Shown: positions 1 through 10,243 of the stretch, piece by piece
How the letters are laid out: each line of letters begins with the position of its first letter
How positions within the stretch are numbered: position 1 is the first letter of the stretch
NCBI RefSeq assembly: GCF_900188455.1
Contig: NZ_FZOL01000007.1
Coordinates: 62,001 to 126,000 of the forward strand
DNA: 64,000 nucleotides
Reading direction: 5' to 3'
Source of the DNA: Pseudomonas japonica
Lineage (GTDB): Bacteria > Pseudomonadota > Gammaproteobacteria > Pseudomonadales > Pseudomonadaceae
The notes under the pieces: generated by a model
What the model saw: only the letters and a program-made list of their open reading frames with translations
What the model was told of the DNA's origin: nothing
Databases searched by the model: none
Position numbers and translations under genes: made by a program

Positions 1-29
1 CACGGCGACCAGCCCCTTTCGCTCGTGGA

Positions 30-845
<816 letters not shown>

Positions 846-1970
846 TTACAGATCGCCGAAGAAGCGTTTCACACCCTCGAACCAGCCACTGGCCTTGGGC
901 GAATGGGAACTGTCGCCTTCCAGGGAAGCACGCAGCTCTTCCAGCAGTTCACGCTGGCGACGACTCAGATTGACCGGCGTCTCCACCGCAACACGACACA
1001 TCAGGTCGCCAGCACCACCACCGCGCACCGGAGCGACACCCTTGCCGCGCAGGCGGAACTGCTTGCCGGTCTGGGTGCCCTCCGGAATCTTCAGCTTGAC
1101 CCGACCGTCGAGCGTCGGCACTTCCAGCTCGCCACCCAGGGCCGCGTCGGTGTAGCTGATCGGCACCTCGCAGAACAGGTGCTTGCCGTCGCGCTGGAAG
1201 ATCGAGTGCTCGCGCACGTTGATCACCACGTACAGATCGCCCGTCGGACCACCCTGGGTCCCGGCCTCGCCCTCGCCGGAAAGGCGGATGCGGTCGCCGG
1301 TATCGACGCCAGCCGGCACCTTGACCGAGAGGGTCTTGTACTCTTCGAGGCGCCCCTCGCCGTGGCAGGAGTCGCAAGGATCGGTAATGATCTTGCCCTG
1401 GCCCTGGCAACGCGGGCAGGTCTGCTGGACCGAGAAGAAGCCTTGCTGCATGCGCACCTGACCGATGCCACCGCAGGTCGGGCAGGTCGCCGGCGAAGAG
1501 CCTTTCTTCGCCCCCGAACCGTCGCACGGCTTGCAGTTGACCAGTGTCGGCACACGGATATTGACCGTGGTACCGCGCACCGCTTCTTCCAGGTTCAGTT
1601 CCAGGGTGTAGCGCAGGTCGCTGCCGCGCTGGGCGCCGCCGCGGGAACCGCCACGACCGCCACCGAAGAAATCACTGAAGACATCGCCGAAGATATCGGA
1701 GAAGTTGGCACCGCCGAAACCGGCACCACCGCCACCCATGCTCGGATCGACGCCGGCGTGACCGTACTGGTCATAGGCCGCGCGCTTGCTCGCATCGGAG
1801 AGGACTTCGTAAGCCTCGTTGGCTTCCTTGAATTTCTCTTCCGACTCTTTGTCGTCGGGATTACGGTCCGGGTGATGCTTCATCGCCAGACGGCGATAGG
1901 CCTTCTTCAGATCGGCCTCGCTCGAGCCTCGCTCGACTCCCAGAACCTCGTAATAGTCACGCTTCGCCAT
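846..1970 (-). CDS. dnaJ: Chaperone protein DnaJ (Hsp40)
   Basis: Co-chaperone that delivers unfolded substrates to DnaK and stimulates its ATPase. 374 residues. The J domain starts at [11 protein letters not shown] and contains HPD in [11 protein letters not shown] Gly/Phe-rich linker follows ([20 protein letters not shown]), then four CxxCxGxG-type zinc repeats ([32 protein letters not shown]) and the C-terminal substrate domain. An open frame continues 36 codons upstream, but the J domain and its ATG fix the start at 1970. It lies 192 bp downstream of dnaK; that gap holds a short GC-rich hairpin near 2084-2103. Confidence 0.98.
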   Translation of the reverse strand: MAKRDYYEVLGVERGSSEADLKKAYRRLAMKHHPDRNPDDKESEEKFKEANEAYEVLSDASKRAAYDQYGHAGVDPSMGGGGAGFGGANFSDIFGDVFSDFFGGGRGGSRGGAQRGSDLRYTLELNLEEAVRGTTVNIRVPTLVNCKPCDGSGAKKGSSPATCPTCGGIGQVRMQQGFFSVQQTCPRCQGQGKIITDPCDSCHGEGRLEEYKTLSVKVPAGVDTGDRIRLSGEGEAGTQGGPTGDLYVVINVREHSIFQRDGKHLFCEVPISYTDAALGGELEVPTLDGRVKLKIPEGTQTGKQFRLRGKGVAPVRGGGAGDLMCRVAVETPVNLSRRQRELLEELRASLEGDSSHSPKASGWFEGVKRFFGDL

Positions 1971-2162
1971 GGTTCTCTGCACTCTTGAGGACGTTCGGCA
2001 AACCTCTGCGCATCCGCGCTGTGCCGTCAGCACCGGCAATGGGGCCAGTACTGGAAAAAATTCGGGTATTCCAGACACGCCAACGCGGGAGCAAGCCCCC
2101 GCGCGGCGACATCCTACCAGTCAACGTCAAACCTCAGTCAACCGGCCGACAACAAGCAGCAA

Positions 2163-4082
2163 TTACTTGTTGTCTTTGACTTCTTCGAACTCCGCGTCGA
2201 CGACGTCGTCGTGCTTGGCGTCGTCAGCCTGCTGCGCCTGGGCACCCGCTTCCGGCTTCTCGGCCTGCTCGGCGTACATCTTCTGGGCGACCGGAGCGGA
2301 GACCTTCGACAGCTCTTCGATCTTCGCCTCAATGGCAGCCTTGTCGTCGCCCTTGACCGCCGCTTCCAGCGCGGTAACGGCAGCTTCGATGGCGGACTTC
2401 TCGTCTGCAGTCACTTTGTCACCGGCATCGGCGACCATCTTGCGAGTCGAGTGGACCAGCGCATCACCCTGGTTGCGGGCGGCGGCCAGCTCTTCGAACT
2501 TGCGGTCTTCCTCGGCGTTGACTTCAGCGTCGCGGACCATCTGCTGGATTTCTTCCTCGGACAGACCGGAGTTGGCCTTGATCACGATGGACTGCTGCTT
2601 GCCGGTAGCCTTGTCCTTCGCGCCGACGTGCAGGATGCCGTTGGCGTCGATGTCGAAGGTCACTTCGATCTGCGGAACGCCACGTGGCGCTGGCGGGATC
2701 TCGGCCAGGTCGAACTTGCCCAGCGACTTGTTCTGCGCGGCTTGCTTGCGCTCACCCTGCAGGACGTGAATGGTCACGGCGCTCTGGTTGTCGTCGGCGG
2801 TCGAGAACACCTGCGACTTCTTGGTCGGGATGGTGGTGTTCTTCTCGATCAGCGCGGTCATCACGCCACCCATGGTTTCGATACCCAGGGTCAGCGGGCT
2901 GACGTCGAGCAGCAGAACGTCCTTCACATCACCGGCCAGGACCGCGCCCTGGATAGCAGCGCCCATGGCGACCGCTTCATCCGGGTTGACGTCCTTGCGA
3001 GCTTCCTTGCCGAAGAAGTCGGCAACGGTTTTCTGTACCAGCGGCATACGGGTCTGACCGCCGACCAGGATCACGTCGTCGATCTTGCTGACGTCGATAC
3101 CGGCGTCCTTCATGGCGATGCGGCAAGGCTCGATGGTGCGCTGAACCAGGTCTTCGACCAGCGACTCCAGCTTGGCGCGGGAGATCTTCACGTTCAGGTG
3201 CTTCGGACCGCTGGCATCGGCAGTGATGTACGGCAGGTTGACGTCGGTCTGCTGGCTGGAGGACAGCTCGATCTTGGCTTTTTCAGCGGCTTCTTTCAGA
3301 CGCTGCATGGCCAGGGGATCGCCCTTCAGGTTCATGCCGGTTTCTTTCTTGAACTCGTCGACGAGGTAGTCGATCAGGCGAATGTCGAAGTCTTCACCAC
3401 CGAGGAAGGTGTCACCGTTGGTGGCCAGCACTTCGAACTGATGCTCACCGTCGACTTCGGCGATTTCGATCACGGACACGTCGAAGGTACCGCCACCCAG
3501 GTCATAAACGATGACGGTGTGGTCACCCTTGGCCTTGTCCATGCCGTAGGCCAGCGCGGCAGCGGTCGGTTCGTTGATGATGCGCTTGACGTCCAGACCG
3601 GCGATACGACCGGCGTCCTTGGTCGCCTGGCGCTGGCTGTCGTTGAAGTACGCAGGAACGGTGATGACCGCTTCGGTCACTGCTTCGCCGAGGTAGTCTT
3701 CGGCGGTTTTCTTCATCTTCTTCAGGACTTCGGCGCTGATTTGCGGCGGAGCCATTTTCTGGCCGTTGACTTCGACCCAGGCGTCGCTGTTGTCAGCCTT
3801 GACGATCTTGTACGGAACCATCTGGATGTCTTTCTGCACGACGTCTTCTTCGAAACGACGGCCGATCAGACGTTTTACCGCGTACAGGGTGTTGTGCGGG
3901 TTGGTGACGGCCTGACGCTTGGCCGACTGGCCAACCAGGATTTCGCCGTCATTGGCGTAAGCGATGATCGACGGCGTGGTGCGAGCGCCTTCGGCGTTCT
4001 CGATCACCTTGACGTTGCCGTTTTCCAGAATGGAGACGCAGGAGTTGGTGGTCCCCAAGTCGATACCGATGATTTTGCCCAT
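2163..4082 (-). CDS. dnaK: Chaperone protein DnaK (Hsp70)
   Basis: ATP-dependent Hsp70 chaperone. 639 residues. The nucleotide-binding domain begins [15 protein letters not shown] and has the Hsp70 signatures [15 protein letters not shown] and [14 protein letters not shown]. The substrate-binding domain follows, and the Ala/Glu-rich lid ends in the acidic [15 protein letters not shown] tail typical of proteobacterial DnaK. It is 102 bp downstream of grpE and has its own sigma-32 promoter overlapping the grpE stop codon. Confidence 0.99.
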   Translation of the reverse strand: MGKIIGIDLGTTNSCVSILENGNVKVIENAEGARTTPSIIAYANDGEILVGQSAKRQAVTNPHNTLYAVKRLIGRRFEEDVVQKDIQMVPYKIVKADNSDAWVEVNGQKMAPPQISAEVLKKMKKTAEDYLGEAVTEAVITVPAYFNDSQRQATKDAGRIAGLDVKRIINEPTAAALAYGMDKAKGDHTVIVYDLGGGTFDVSVIEIAEVDGEHQFEVLATNGDTFLGGEDFDIRLIDYLVDEFKKETGMNLKGDPLAMQRLKEAAEKAKIELSSSQQTDVNLPYITADASGPKHLNVKISRAKLESLVEDLVQRTIEPCRIAMKDAGIDVSKIDDVILVGGQTRMPLVQKTVADFFGKEARKDVNPDEAVAMGAAIQGAVLAGDVKDVLLLDVSPLTLGIETMGGVMTALIEKNTTIPTKKSQVFSTADDNQSAVTIHVLQGERKQAAQNKSLGKFDLAEIPPAPRGVPQIEVTFDIDANGILHVGAKDKATGKQQSIVIKANSGLSEEEIQQMVRDAEVNAEEDRKFEELAAARNQGDALVHSTRKMVADAGDKVTADEKSAIEAAVTALEAAVKGDDKAAIEAKIEELSKVSAPVAQKMYAEQAEKPEAGAQAQQADDAKHDDVVDAEFEEVKDNK

Positions 4083-4161
4083 GTTAACTCTCCCGAAACT
4101 TTGGATTTGGTTGCCGCAGCGGTGGTTGCCAACTGCGGTAGCACTTAAACGCTTGACACCT

Positions 4162-4189
4162 AGATGGGGGTCAGCCAGCTAATTTCAAG
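4162..4189 (-). promoter_or_regulatory. Sigma-32 heat-shock promoter of dnaK
   Basis: On the minus strand a -35 CTTGAAA (4183-4189) and a -10 CCCCATCT (4162-4169) are separated by 13 bases. This is essentially the RpoH consensus. The -35 overlaps the grpE stop codon, so dnaK-dnaJ-dapB can be transcribed separately from grpE. Confidence 0.88.
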
Positions 4190-4751
4190 CCTTCTCGTCG
4201 ATCGAAGGCGAAACAGGAGCCGGCGACTTGCTGACCACGACCATGGCCGGGCGCAGCAGACGTCCGTTGAGCTGATAACCCTTCTGGAACACCTTGAGCA
4301 CGCTGTTCGGCTCGACGTCGGCGCTTTCCTGCATGGCCATCGCCTGGTGCTGCTCGGCATTGAACGGTTCGCCGTGCGGGTCGATAGCTTCGAGATTGAA
4401 GCGCTTGAGGGTGTCCTGGAACATCTTCAGGGTCAGCTCGATGCCTTCGCGCATCGGACGAATGCTTTCGTCGTCCGGGCTGGACAGTTCCAGGCCACGC
4501 TCCAGGCTGTCGATGACCGGCAGAAGGTCGCCCGCGAACTTCTCCAGGGCGAACTTGTGGGCCTTTTCCACGTCCTGCTCGGCGCGGCGGCGCACGTTCT
4601 GCAGGTCTGCCGCGGTACGCAGAGCCTGATCCTGGGCGGCAGCGACCTGCTCTTCGAGCAGCTGTACGCGCGCGACCAGATCCTCGCTACCCGCTTCGGC
4701 GTTGGTTTCGACGTTCGGATTCTGTTCGTCCAGCTTCTGCTCATCAGCCAT
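4185..4751 (-). CDS. grpE: Nucleotide exchange factor GrpE
   Basis: Nucleotide exchange factor for DnaK. 188 residues, starting [16 protein letters not shown] long N-terminal coiled coil (about residues 25-75, [20 protein letters not shown]) precedes the beta domain with the family signature region [21 protein letters not shown] near the C-terminus. The start at 4751 is preceded by AGAGGAGAT. The open frame continues far upstream without conserved sequence. First gene of the grpE-dnaK-dnaJ-dapB run. Confidence 0.98.
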   Translation of the reverse strand: MADEQKLDEQNPNVETNAEAGSEDLVARVQLLEEQVAAAQDQALRTAADLQNVRRRAEQDVEKAHKFALEKFAGDLLPVIDSLERGLELSSPDDESIRPMREGIELTLKMFQDTLKRFNLEAIDPHGEPFNAEQHQAMAMQESADVEPNSVLKVFQKGYQLNGRLLRPAMVVVSKSPAPVSPSIDEKA

Positions 4752-4805
4752 GAAATATCTCCTCTCAATGTCGTCGGCGAGCTCGACTCGCGCATCTGCC
4801 GGCCT

Positions 4806-4833
4806 ATATGGGGTCGCAAACAGCGGCTTCAAG
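4806..4833 (-). promoter_or_regulatory. Sigma-32 heat-shock promoter of grpE
   Basis: Minus-strand -35 CTTGAA (4828-4833) and -10 CCCCATAT (4806-4813) with a 14-base spacer match the RpoH consensus. The -10 lies 55 bp upstream of the grpE start codon. Confidence 0.88.
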
Positions 4834-4939
4834 GGCGATTGAACATCAATGTGGCAAAGACATAACTGTCCGCGATCAAAAACCGGCGCGGACAAGCGAA
4901 TCGAACTAAAGGCAGGCATTGTCAGAAAATTCCAAAACA

Positions 4940-4955
4940 CTGTATAAATAACCAG
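4940..4955 (+). promoter_or_regulatory. LexA (SOS) box of recN
   Basis: CTGTATAAATAACCAG matches CTGT-N8-ACAG with one mismatch in the right half. It lies 24 bp before the recN ATG, overlapping the expected core promoter. recN is a classic SOS gene, so the site fits its neighbour. Confidence 0.8.
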
Positions 4956-4979
4956 ATCAGATCTCTGGGAGCCGCCCGC

Positions 4980-6653
4980 ATGCTGGTGCACCTGTCCATT
5001 CACAACTACGCCATCGTCGAACACCTCGACCTCGAACTCGCCCGCGGCATGAGCGTGATCACCGGCGAAACCGGCGCCGGCAAGTCGATCATGCTCGATG
5101 CCCTCGGCCTGACCCTGGGCGACCGTGCCGACAGCGGTGTGGTGCGCCCAGGCGCGGACAAGGCGGACATCCTCGCCACCTTCGACCTGGACGACATCCC
5201 CGAGGCCCGCGCCTGGCTCACCGAGCGCGACCTGGACAGCCAGGGCCCGTGCATCCTGCGCCGGGTGATCACCGCCGAAGGTCGCAGCCGCGGCTATATC
5301 AACGGCACCCCCTGCCCCCTCGGCGACCTCAAGGCGGTGGGCGAACTGCTGATCGATATCCACAGCCAGCATGAGCATCAGTCGCTGCTCAAGACCGATA
5401 CCCACCGCCGCCTTCTCGACGAATATGCCGGCGCCACCGACCTGGCCCGCCAGGTCCAGCTGGCCGCCCAGCGCTGGCGGCAGACCCGCACCGAACTGGA
5501 CCGGCTGTGCAACTCCGGCGACGAGCAACGCGCCCGCCACCAACTGCTCAGCTACCAACTGGAAGAGCTGGACAATCTCGGCCTCGGCGAGAACGAACTG
5601 GAGCAACTGGAGCAGGAACACAAGAACCTCACCAACGCCGAGGCGCTGTTCGGCATCTGCCGCCAGGTCATCGATCACTGCAGCGAGAGCGACTCGGGCA
5701 ACGTGCTCAGCGCCCTCACCGCCAGCCTCAACCGCCTGACCGCGGTACAGAACGCACCACGCGCCCTGGGCGAAGCGGTGAACCTGATCGCCAGCGCACA
5801 GATCCAGGTAGAGGAAGCGGTGGGCGAGCTCAATCGCTTCCTCGACAACTTCGACGCCGACCCACTGCGCCTGCAGCAACTGGAAGAGCGCCTCGACACG
5901 CTGTACACCCTGGCACGCAAGCACCGCGTCCACCCCAGCGAGCTGATCCCGCTGCAACAGCGACTGGGCGAGGAACTCGAAAGCCTGAACGCCAACGACG
6001 AATCCATCGAGCGCCTGGAAGAAGAACTCAAGGCCTACGCCCGTCATTATCAGGAAAAAGCCAGCGAACTCAGCGCCCTGCGCCAGGCCGCCGCGACCCA
6101 GCTCGCCGCGGCGGTGGAGCAGGAGATCCAGCGCCTGGGCATGCCAGGCGGACGCTTCTGCATCGAACTGCGCCCTGGCACCGGCGAGGATCTTCATCCG
6201 CACGGCCGGGAACAGGTGGAACTGCTGGTCAGCGCCAACCCTGGCCAGCCACTGAAAGGCCTGGCGAAAGTCGCCTCGGGTGGTGAGCTTTCCCGCATCA
6301 GCCTGGCGATACAGGTGATCACCGCGCAGACGTCGCGCATCCCGACCCTGGTCTTCGATGAAGTGGACGTAGGTATCGGTGGCCCCACCGCGGAGATAGT
6401 CGGCCAGCTCCTGCGTCGCCTCGGAGAACGCGGCCAGGTGCTGACCGTGACGCACCTGCCGCAAGTCGCGGCGCAGGGCCATCACCACCTGTTCGTGCAC
6501 AAAGTGCGCAACAGCGATGCGACTCACACTGCCGTGGCCAGCCTGGGCAAACGCGAACGGGTCGAGGAAGTCGCGCGGATGCTTGGCGGTATCGACCTGA
6601 CCAAGGAATCCCTGGCCCACGCCAAGAAGATGGTGGTGACCAGCAAGGGCTGA
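4980..6653 (+). CDS. recN: DNA repair protein RecN
   Basis: SMC-like ATPase acting in double-strand-break repair and nucleoid cohesion. 557 residues, normal length. Walker [15 protein letters not shown] is at about residues 28-41. A long coiled-coil middle follows. The C-terminal ATPase half carries the ABC signature [14 protein letters not shown] and Walker [14 protein letters not shown]. The start [14 protein letters not shown] is typical of the family. Divergent from grpE and preceded by a LexA box. Confidence 0.98.
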   Translation: MLVHLSIHNYAIVEHLDLELARGMSVITGETGAGKSIMLDALGLTLGDRADSGVVRPGADKADILATFDLDDIPEARAWLTERDLDSQGPCILRRVITAEGRSRGYINGTPCPLGDLKAVGELLIDIHSQHEHQSLLKTDTHRRLLDEYAGATDLARQVQLAAQRWRQTRTELDRLCNSGDEQRARHQLLSYQLEELDNLGLGENELEQLEQEHKNLTNAEALFGICRQVIDHCSESDSGNVLSALTASLNRLTAVQNAPRALGEAVNLIASAQIQVEEAVGELNRFLDNFDADPLRLQQLEERLDTLYTLARKHRVHPSELIPLQQRLGEELESLNANDESIERLEEELKAYARHYQEKASELSALRQAAATQLAAAVEQEIQRLGMPGGRFCIELRPGTGEDLHPHGREQVELLVSANPGQPLKGLAKVASGGELSRISLAIQVITAQTSRIPTLVFDEVDVGIGGPTAEIVGQLLRRLGERGQVLTVTHLPQVAAQGHHHLFVHKVRNSDATHTAVASLGKRERVEEVARMLGGIDLTKESLAHAKKMVVTSKG

Positions 6654-6658
6654 TCACC

Positions 6659-6700
6659 GGAAACAAAGAAGGCGACCCTGGGGTCGCCTTCTTTGTTTCC
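6659..6700. terminator. Bidirectional terminator between recN and fur
   Basis: A perfect inverted repeat of about 20 bp per arm with a TG loop (core AAGGCGACCC / GGGTCGCCTT) lies between the convergent 3' ends of recN and fur. Both outer ends are A/T rich, so it can act in both directions. Confidence 0.85.
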
Positions 6701-6711
6701 AGCACAAGTGA

Positions 6712-7116
6712 TTACTTCTTCTTGCGCACGTACAGCACCAGATTGTGATCGACCAGCTCGTAACCGTGCTGGGCGACGATTTCCTTCTGGCGCTTCTCGA
6801 TTTCAGGATCGAAGAACTCGATCACCTCACCGGAATCCACGTTGACCATATGGTCGTGGTGGCCGCCGTCGGCCAGTTCGAATACCGCATGGCCGCCGTC
6901 GAAGTTGTGACGCACGACCAGGCCAGCCGCCTCGAACTGGGTCAGTACACGGTAGACCGTGGCCAGGCCGACATCTTCTCCAGCTTCCATCAATGCCTTG
7001 TAGACATCTTCAGCGCTCATGTGGCGCTGCTCGGTGGAGTCGAGCATCTGTAGGATCTTGACTCGAGGCAGGGTTACCTTGAGACCGGCTTTGCGCAGTT
7101 CGCTATTTTCAACCAT
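6712..7116 (-). CDS. fur: Ferric uptake regulator Fur
   Basis: Fe(II)-dependent repressor. 134 residues. The winged-helix N-terminus MVENSELRKAGLKVTLPR is followed by the recognition helix GLATVYRVLTQFEAAGLV and the metal site GGHHDHMVNVDSGEV. It lacks the CxxC pairs of E. coli Fur, as is usual for Pseudomonas Fur. Divergent from bamE with only 97 bp between start codons. Its targets here probably include the TonB receptor and fecI at the right end. Confidence 0.97.
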   Translation of the reverse strand: MVENSELRKAGLKVTLPRVKILQMLDSTEQRHMSAEDVYKALMEAGEDVGLATVYRVLTQFEAAGLVVRHNFDGGHAVFELADGGHHDHMVNVDSGEVIEFFDPEIEKRQKEIVAQHGYELVDHNLVLYVRKKK

Positions 7117-7213
7117 GGTCAGCTTTCTCGCCGATGCTGCTTCGCAGCTTCTCTGAATACGGGTATGATCGGGGTTTACGTTGTCCAGCCAAGATAGTGG
7201 AAGTCGCCCACCG

Positions 7214-7735
7214 ATGCAAAACACCAAGCTCTTGCTAACCAGCCTCACCCTCGTGGGACTGCTCGCACTCGCCGGTTGCTCGTTTCCCGGGGTTTACAAA
7301 ATCGACATCCAGCAGGGCAATGTCGTAACGCAAGACATGATAGACCAATTGCGCCCCGGAATGACCCGTCGGCAAGTAAGGTTTATCATGGGCAATCCGC
7401 TGATCCAGGACACTTTCCACACCAATCGCTGGGACTATCTCTATAGCCTGCAACCGGGTGGCGGCGAGCGCCAGCAGGAACGCATCAGCATCTTCTTCAA
7501 TGAAAACGACCAACTGTCCAGCCTGTCCGGCGACTTCATGCCGGGCGTGAGCCGCGACCAGGAAATCCTGGGCAGCGAAAGCGGCACCACGGTCAGCCAG
7601 CCTGAGCAACAGGCCCAGCCAGTGAAAGAAGACAAACCCGCACGTCCGGGCTCGCTTGAAGAGAAGATCCAGCGCGACGTCGACACCATCGAAGTCATGC
7701 CGGTTCCGGTTCAGGAACCACTGCGCACGGAGTGA
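7214..7735 (+). CDS. bamE: Outer-membrane assembly lipoprotein BamE (OmlA)
   Basis: Lipoprotein of the outer-membrane BAM complex. 173 residues. The signal peptide [20 protein letters not shown] is followed by the lipobox Cys in LAGCSFPG. The conserved core includes [36 protein letters not shown] and YYSLQPGG-like sequence. The Gln/Pro/Glu-rich C-terminal tail is variable in pseudomonads. The divergent omlA-fur arrangement is characteristic of the genus. Confidence 0.95.
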   Translation: MQNTKLLLTSLTLVGLLALAGCSFPGVYKIDIQQGNVVTQDMIDQLRPGMTRRQVRFIMGNPLIQDTFHTNRWDYLYSLQPGGGERQQERISIFFNENDQLSSLSGDFMPGVSRDQEILGSESGTTVSQPEQQAQPVKEDKPARPGSLEEKIQRDVDTIEVMPVPVQEPLRTE

Positions 7736-7748
7736 ATCCGCCGCAGAC

Positions 7749-7779
7749 AAAAAAGCCCGAACAGTGTTCGGGCTTTTTT
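7749..7779. terminator. Rho-independent terminator after bamE
   Basis: AAAGCCCGAACAGTGTTCGGGCTTTTTT forms a strong stem with a short loop and a T-run. It sits between bamE and the convergent rnfH remnant and has an A-run on the left, so it may serve both strands. Confidence 0.85.
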
Positions 7780-7791
7780 ATTGCCGGTACT

Positions 7792-7969
7792 TCAGCGCCG
7801 TTCTTTCCTGTAGAAACGCTTCGCCTTGTCGGCGCGCTGCTTGCGCGCCTCCTTCGGATCGACCAGCAACGGACGATACAGCTCGATGCGATCACCGACA
7901 GCCTCACGCCCTCGACAGCTGCTCGGGCGTTGCGTAAACCACTTCCACCCGCAACATCGCCTCAGCCAT
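7792..7969 (-). pseudogene. rnfH: rnfH remnant with internal deletion and frameshift
   Basis: RnfH is a small ubiquitin-fold protein of about 100 residues normally encoded between ratA and bamE. The first 20 codons are here (MAEAMLRVEVVYATPEQLSR) and run into a TGA. The C-terminal part is intact but in another frame (EAVGDRIELYRPLLVDPKEA and a basic tail to the stop at 7792). About 40-50 central codons are missing and the span of 178 nt is not divisible by three. GCTGTCG occurs on both sides of the apparent junction. The ATG overlaps the end of ratA by 8 bp, the normal arrangement. A sequencing or assembly error cannot be excluded. Confidence 0.8.
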
Positions 7970-8396
7970 TGAGCTGCTTGGCCCGCTGGCAGAACGCATC
8001 GACCAAGGTGTTGGCCGCCTGGTTGAACAGCGGCCCGAGGGTCGCCTTCACCAATGCACCGGAATACTCGAAGGACAGGTCCAGGCTGATCTTGCAGGCC
8101 TTCTCGCCGAGCGGCTTGAACACCCAGAGACCATGCAACTGGCTGAACGGGCCTTCTTCAAGATTCATCTCGATCGACTGCCCCGGCACCAGCACATTGC
8201 GTGTTACGAAATGCTGACTGATCCCTCCCTTGGCCACGTCGACCTTGGCGCGCATATGGGTCTCGCTTTCCTCCAGCACGGTGCTCCCCGAGCACCAGGG
8301 AAGGAACTCCGGATAGCGCTTTACATCATTGACCAGATCGTAAAGTGCCTGAGCGGGATAAGGCAGCAGGGCCGACCGTTGAATATGGGTAGTCAT
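7962..8396 (-). CDS. ratA: Type II toxin-antitoxin RatA family / ubiquinone-binding START protein
   Basis: 144-residue START/SRPBCC-fold protein (RatA/COQ10 family). It is described as a ribosome-association toxin in E. coli and as a ubiquinone-binding protein in the wider family. The sequence starts MTTHIQRSALLPYPAQALYD and has the conserved VNDVKRYPEFLPWCSGSTVL stretch. An in-frame open stretch upstream is not conserved. Its stop overlaps the rnfH start, and smpB lies divergently 205 bp away, the usual Pseudomonas order. Confidence 0.93.
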   Translation of the reverse strand: MTTHIQRSALLPYPAQALYDLVNDVKRYPEFLPWCSGSTVLEESETHMRAKVDVAKGGISQHFVTRNVLVPGQSIEMNLEEGPFSQLHGLWVFKPLGEKACKISLDLSFEYSGALVKATLGPLFNQAANTLVDAFCQRAKQLNG

Positions 8397-8601
8397 CCAG
8401 GCGTCATGTCCAAAACTGAGCAAAAAACAGAGCGGCGACACTAGAACAAAGAATAGGCGCCGATCAACTGGCCGATTGCCACATAGCGGGTGACAACAGC
8501 GGCCGCGCGAAAAATCCGCGCATTGTCCGGGATTCGTCTCGATGGCTCAAGCTCACCGCCCCGTAGCCGGCGGCGCAACGACTGCCTATAATGCCGCCCC
8601 T

Positions 8602-9084
8602 ATGGCCAAACAAAAGAAACATCCGACAGGGACCATCGCGCAGAACAAGAAAGCGCGACACGATTACTTCATCGAACACAAATTCGAGGCCGGACTGGTC
8701 CTGTCCGGTTGGGAAGTAAAAAGCCTGCGTGCCGGCAAGGCTCACCTGGTAGACAGCTACGTGCTGCTCAAGGACGGTGAAGCCTGGCTGATGGGCAGCC
8801 ACATCACTCCGCTGACGACCGCCAGTACCCACGTCATCGCCGACCCGACCCGCACCCGCAAGCTGCTGCTCAATCGCCGCGAGCTGGAGCGTCTGTTCGT
8901 GGGCGTGCAGCAGAAGGGTTACACCTGCGTCGCGCTGTCCATGTACTGGAGCAAGCACCTGATCAAGTGCGAGATTGCGCTGGGCAAGGGCAAGAAGGAA
9001 TACGACAAGCGCGATACCCAGCGCGAGCGTGATTCCGATCGCGAACTGCAGCGCGCGGTACGGAGCAAGGGGCGGGACGACTAA
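8602..9084 (+). CDS. smpB: SsrA-binding protein SmpB
   Basis: Binds tmRNA and takes it to stalled ribosomes. 160 residues beginning [20 protein letters not shown]. The OB-fold core has the family signature [20 protein letters not shown], and the C-terminus is the expected basic tail ([18 protein letters not shown]). The start at 8602 is chosen over an upstream in-frame ATG because the family begins here. The tmRNA itself is 7.4 kb downstream. Confidence 0.97.
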   Translation: MAKQKKHPTGTIAQNKKARHDYFIEHKFEAGLVLSGWEVKSLRAGKAHLVDSYVLLKDGEAWLMGSHITPLTTASTHVIADPTRTRKLLLNRRELERLFVGVQQKGYTCVALSMYWSKHLIKCEIALGKGKKEYDKRDTQRERDSDRELQRAVRSKGRDD

Positions 9085-9103
9085 CGCTTCCAACGCCTTC
9101 AAG

Positions 9104-9206
9104 GGCCTCATCGCCGGCAACGCCGGCTCCCACAGGATTGTGTCGATCACCGGATACCGGCCAGATACAAGACCCTGTGGGAGCTGGCGTTGCCAGCGAC
9201 AGGGCC
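9104..9206. repeat. Inverted pair of REP elements
   Basis: Two REP-type sequences face each other: GCCGGCAACGCCGGCTCCCA (from 9114) and TGGGAGCTGGCGTTGCCAGC (from 9177), within longer arms ending GGCC...CCTGT and its complement. The pair lies in the convergent gap between smpB and lldR and resembles the BIME units common in pseudomonads. Confidence 0.8.
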
Positions 9207-9224
9207 AGCAGCAACACCTTCAAT

Positions 9225-9989
9225 TCAGCGCTTGCGCCGCTCCGCCCGCGCCACCCGCTGCACTTCCTGGCGCACCTCCTCCAACACTTCCTGAACATAC
9301 AGAATGTGCCGGCTCGACACTTCGCGGGCATCCTGCGCACGCCCTTCGACAATCGCCAGATACAAGTCGCGGTGCTGACTGATCAGCATGTCGCGAGTCT
9401 CGGTGCGCTGTTTGTACATACCACCGATATTGGTCACCACATTGCGCTTGAGCAGGTCGAACAAGCCACGGATGGTGTGCAGCAACACGGCGTTATGGCT
9501 GGCCTCGGCGATAGCCAGATGGAAACGCGCATCGGCCGCGCCCTCCTCGGCCCGGCTCACTTCGTCATGGCGGGTATAACAGTCCTGCAAGGTATCGAAC
9601 GCCGCCTTGAGCCGCTCCCGATCGACATCCGTCGCGCGCATCGCCGCGTAGTAGGCACATGACGCTTCCAGGGTATGGCGGAACTCCAGCAGATCGCGCT
9701 GCGCTTCAGGGTTGCTTTCCAGCAACTGCAGCAGCGGATCGCTGAAGGTCGTGCCCAGCGACTCGGCCACGTAGTTGCCCCCGCCCTGGCGACTGACCAG
9801 CATGCCCTTGGCCACCAGTTTCTGGATGGCCTCGCGCAGCGACGGACGGGAAACCCCGAACTGCTCCGCCAGTACCCGCTCCGCCGGCAGGCGCTCGCCC
9901 GCGGTCAGCGTGCCCTCAAGAATCATCCCTTCCAGTCGCTCGACGATGTCGTCGGACAAACGGCGCTGGCGGACCTGATCGAAAACCAT
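9225..9989 (-). CDS. lldR: GntR/FadR-family regulator of lactate utilisation
   Basis: 254 residues. N-terminal winged HTH: AGERLPAERVLAEQFGVSRP then SLREAIQKLVAKGMLVSRQG. C-terminal FCD effector domain with metal-binding-type residues (ADARFHLAIAEASHN, ISQHRDLYLAIVEG). In pseudomonads LldR represses lldPDE and is relieved by L-lactate. It is divergent from lldP, and a palindrome of the right type lies in the shared promoter region. The start MVFDQVRQRRLSDDI matches the family; the longer frame does not. Confidence 0.93.
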   Translation of the reverse strand: MVFDQVRQRRLSDDIVERLEGMILEGTLTAGERLPAERVLAEQFGVSRPSLREAIQKLVAKGMLVSRQGGGNYVAESLGTTFSDPLLQLLESNPEAQRDLLEFRHTLEASCAYYAAMRATDVDRERLKAAFDTLQDCYTRHDEVSRAEEGAADARFHLAIAEASHNAVLLHTIRGLFDLLKRNVVTNIGGMYKQRTETRDMLISQHRDLYLAIVEGRAQDAREVSSRHILYVQEVLEEVRQEVQRVARAERRKR

Positions 9990-10181
9990 CACGTGCTCTC
10001 CACAATCCCGAGTCAGTTCGGGGCCGCCTATTCTGGCGCATCCAGCCCTCCACCACACCCATCAGTTGGCAAGTTTCCTTACCACTCAGACAAATCCCGT
10101 CACCACCTTTCGACGAAAGTTTTGCAGGGACAAATTGACACACCCGCGGCGAGGCTTTTACCCTAGCGCCTCGCCATTGTA

Positions 10182-10198
10182 AATTGGTCTTACCAATT
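10182..10198. promoter_or_regulatory. Probable LldR operator
   Basis: AATTGGTCTTACCAATT is a perfect 7-bp dyad with a CTT spacer and fits the FadR-subfamily pattern TNGTNNNACNA. It lies 46 bp before lldP. Confidence 0.8.
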
Positions 10199-10243
10199 AT
10201 CCAATGCCAGCGCCTTACCAACAACAATTAGGGGCCACCCCAT

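Noticed and set aside
9104..9206. Inverted REP pair considered as a terminator or a CRISPR-like unit
   Set aside because: Only two facing REP units with no regularly spaced direct repeats, so it is a REP pair. No CRISPR array was found anywhere in the window.
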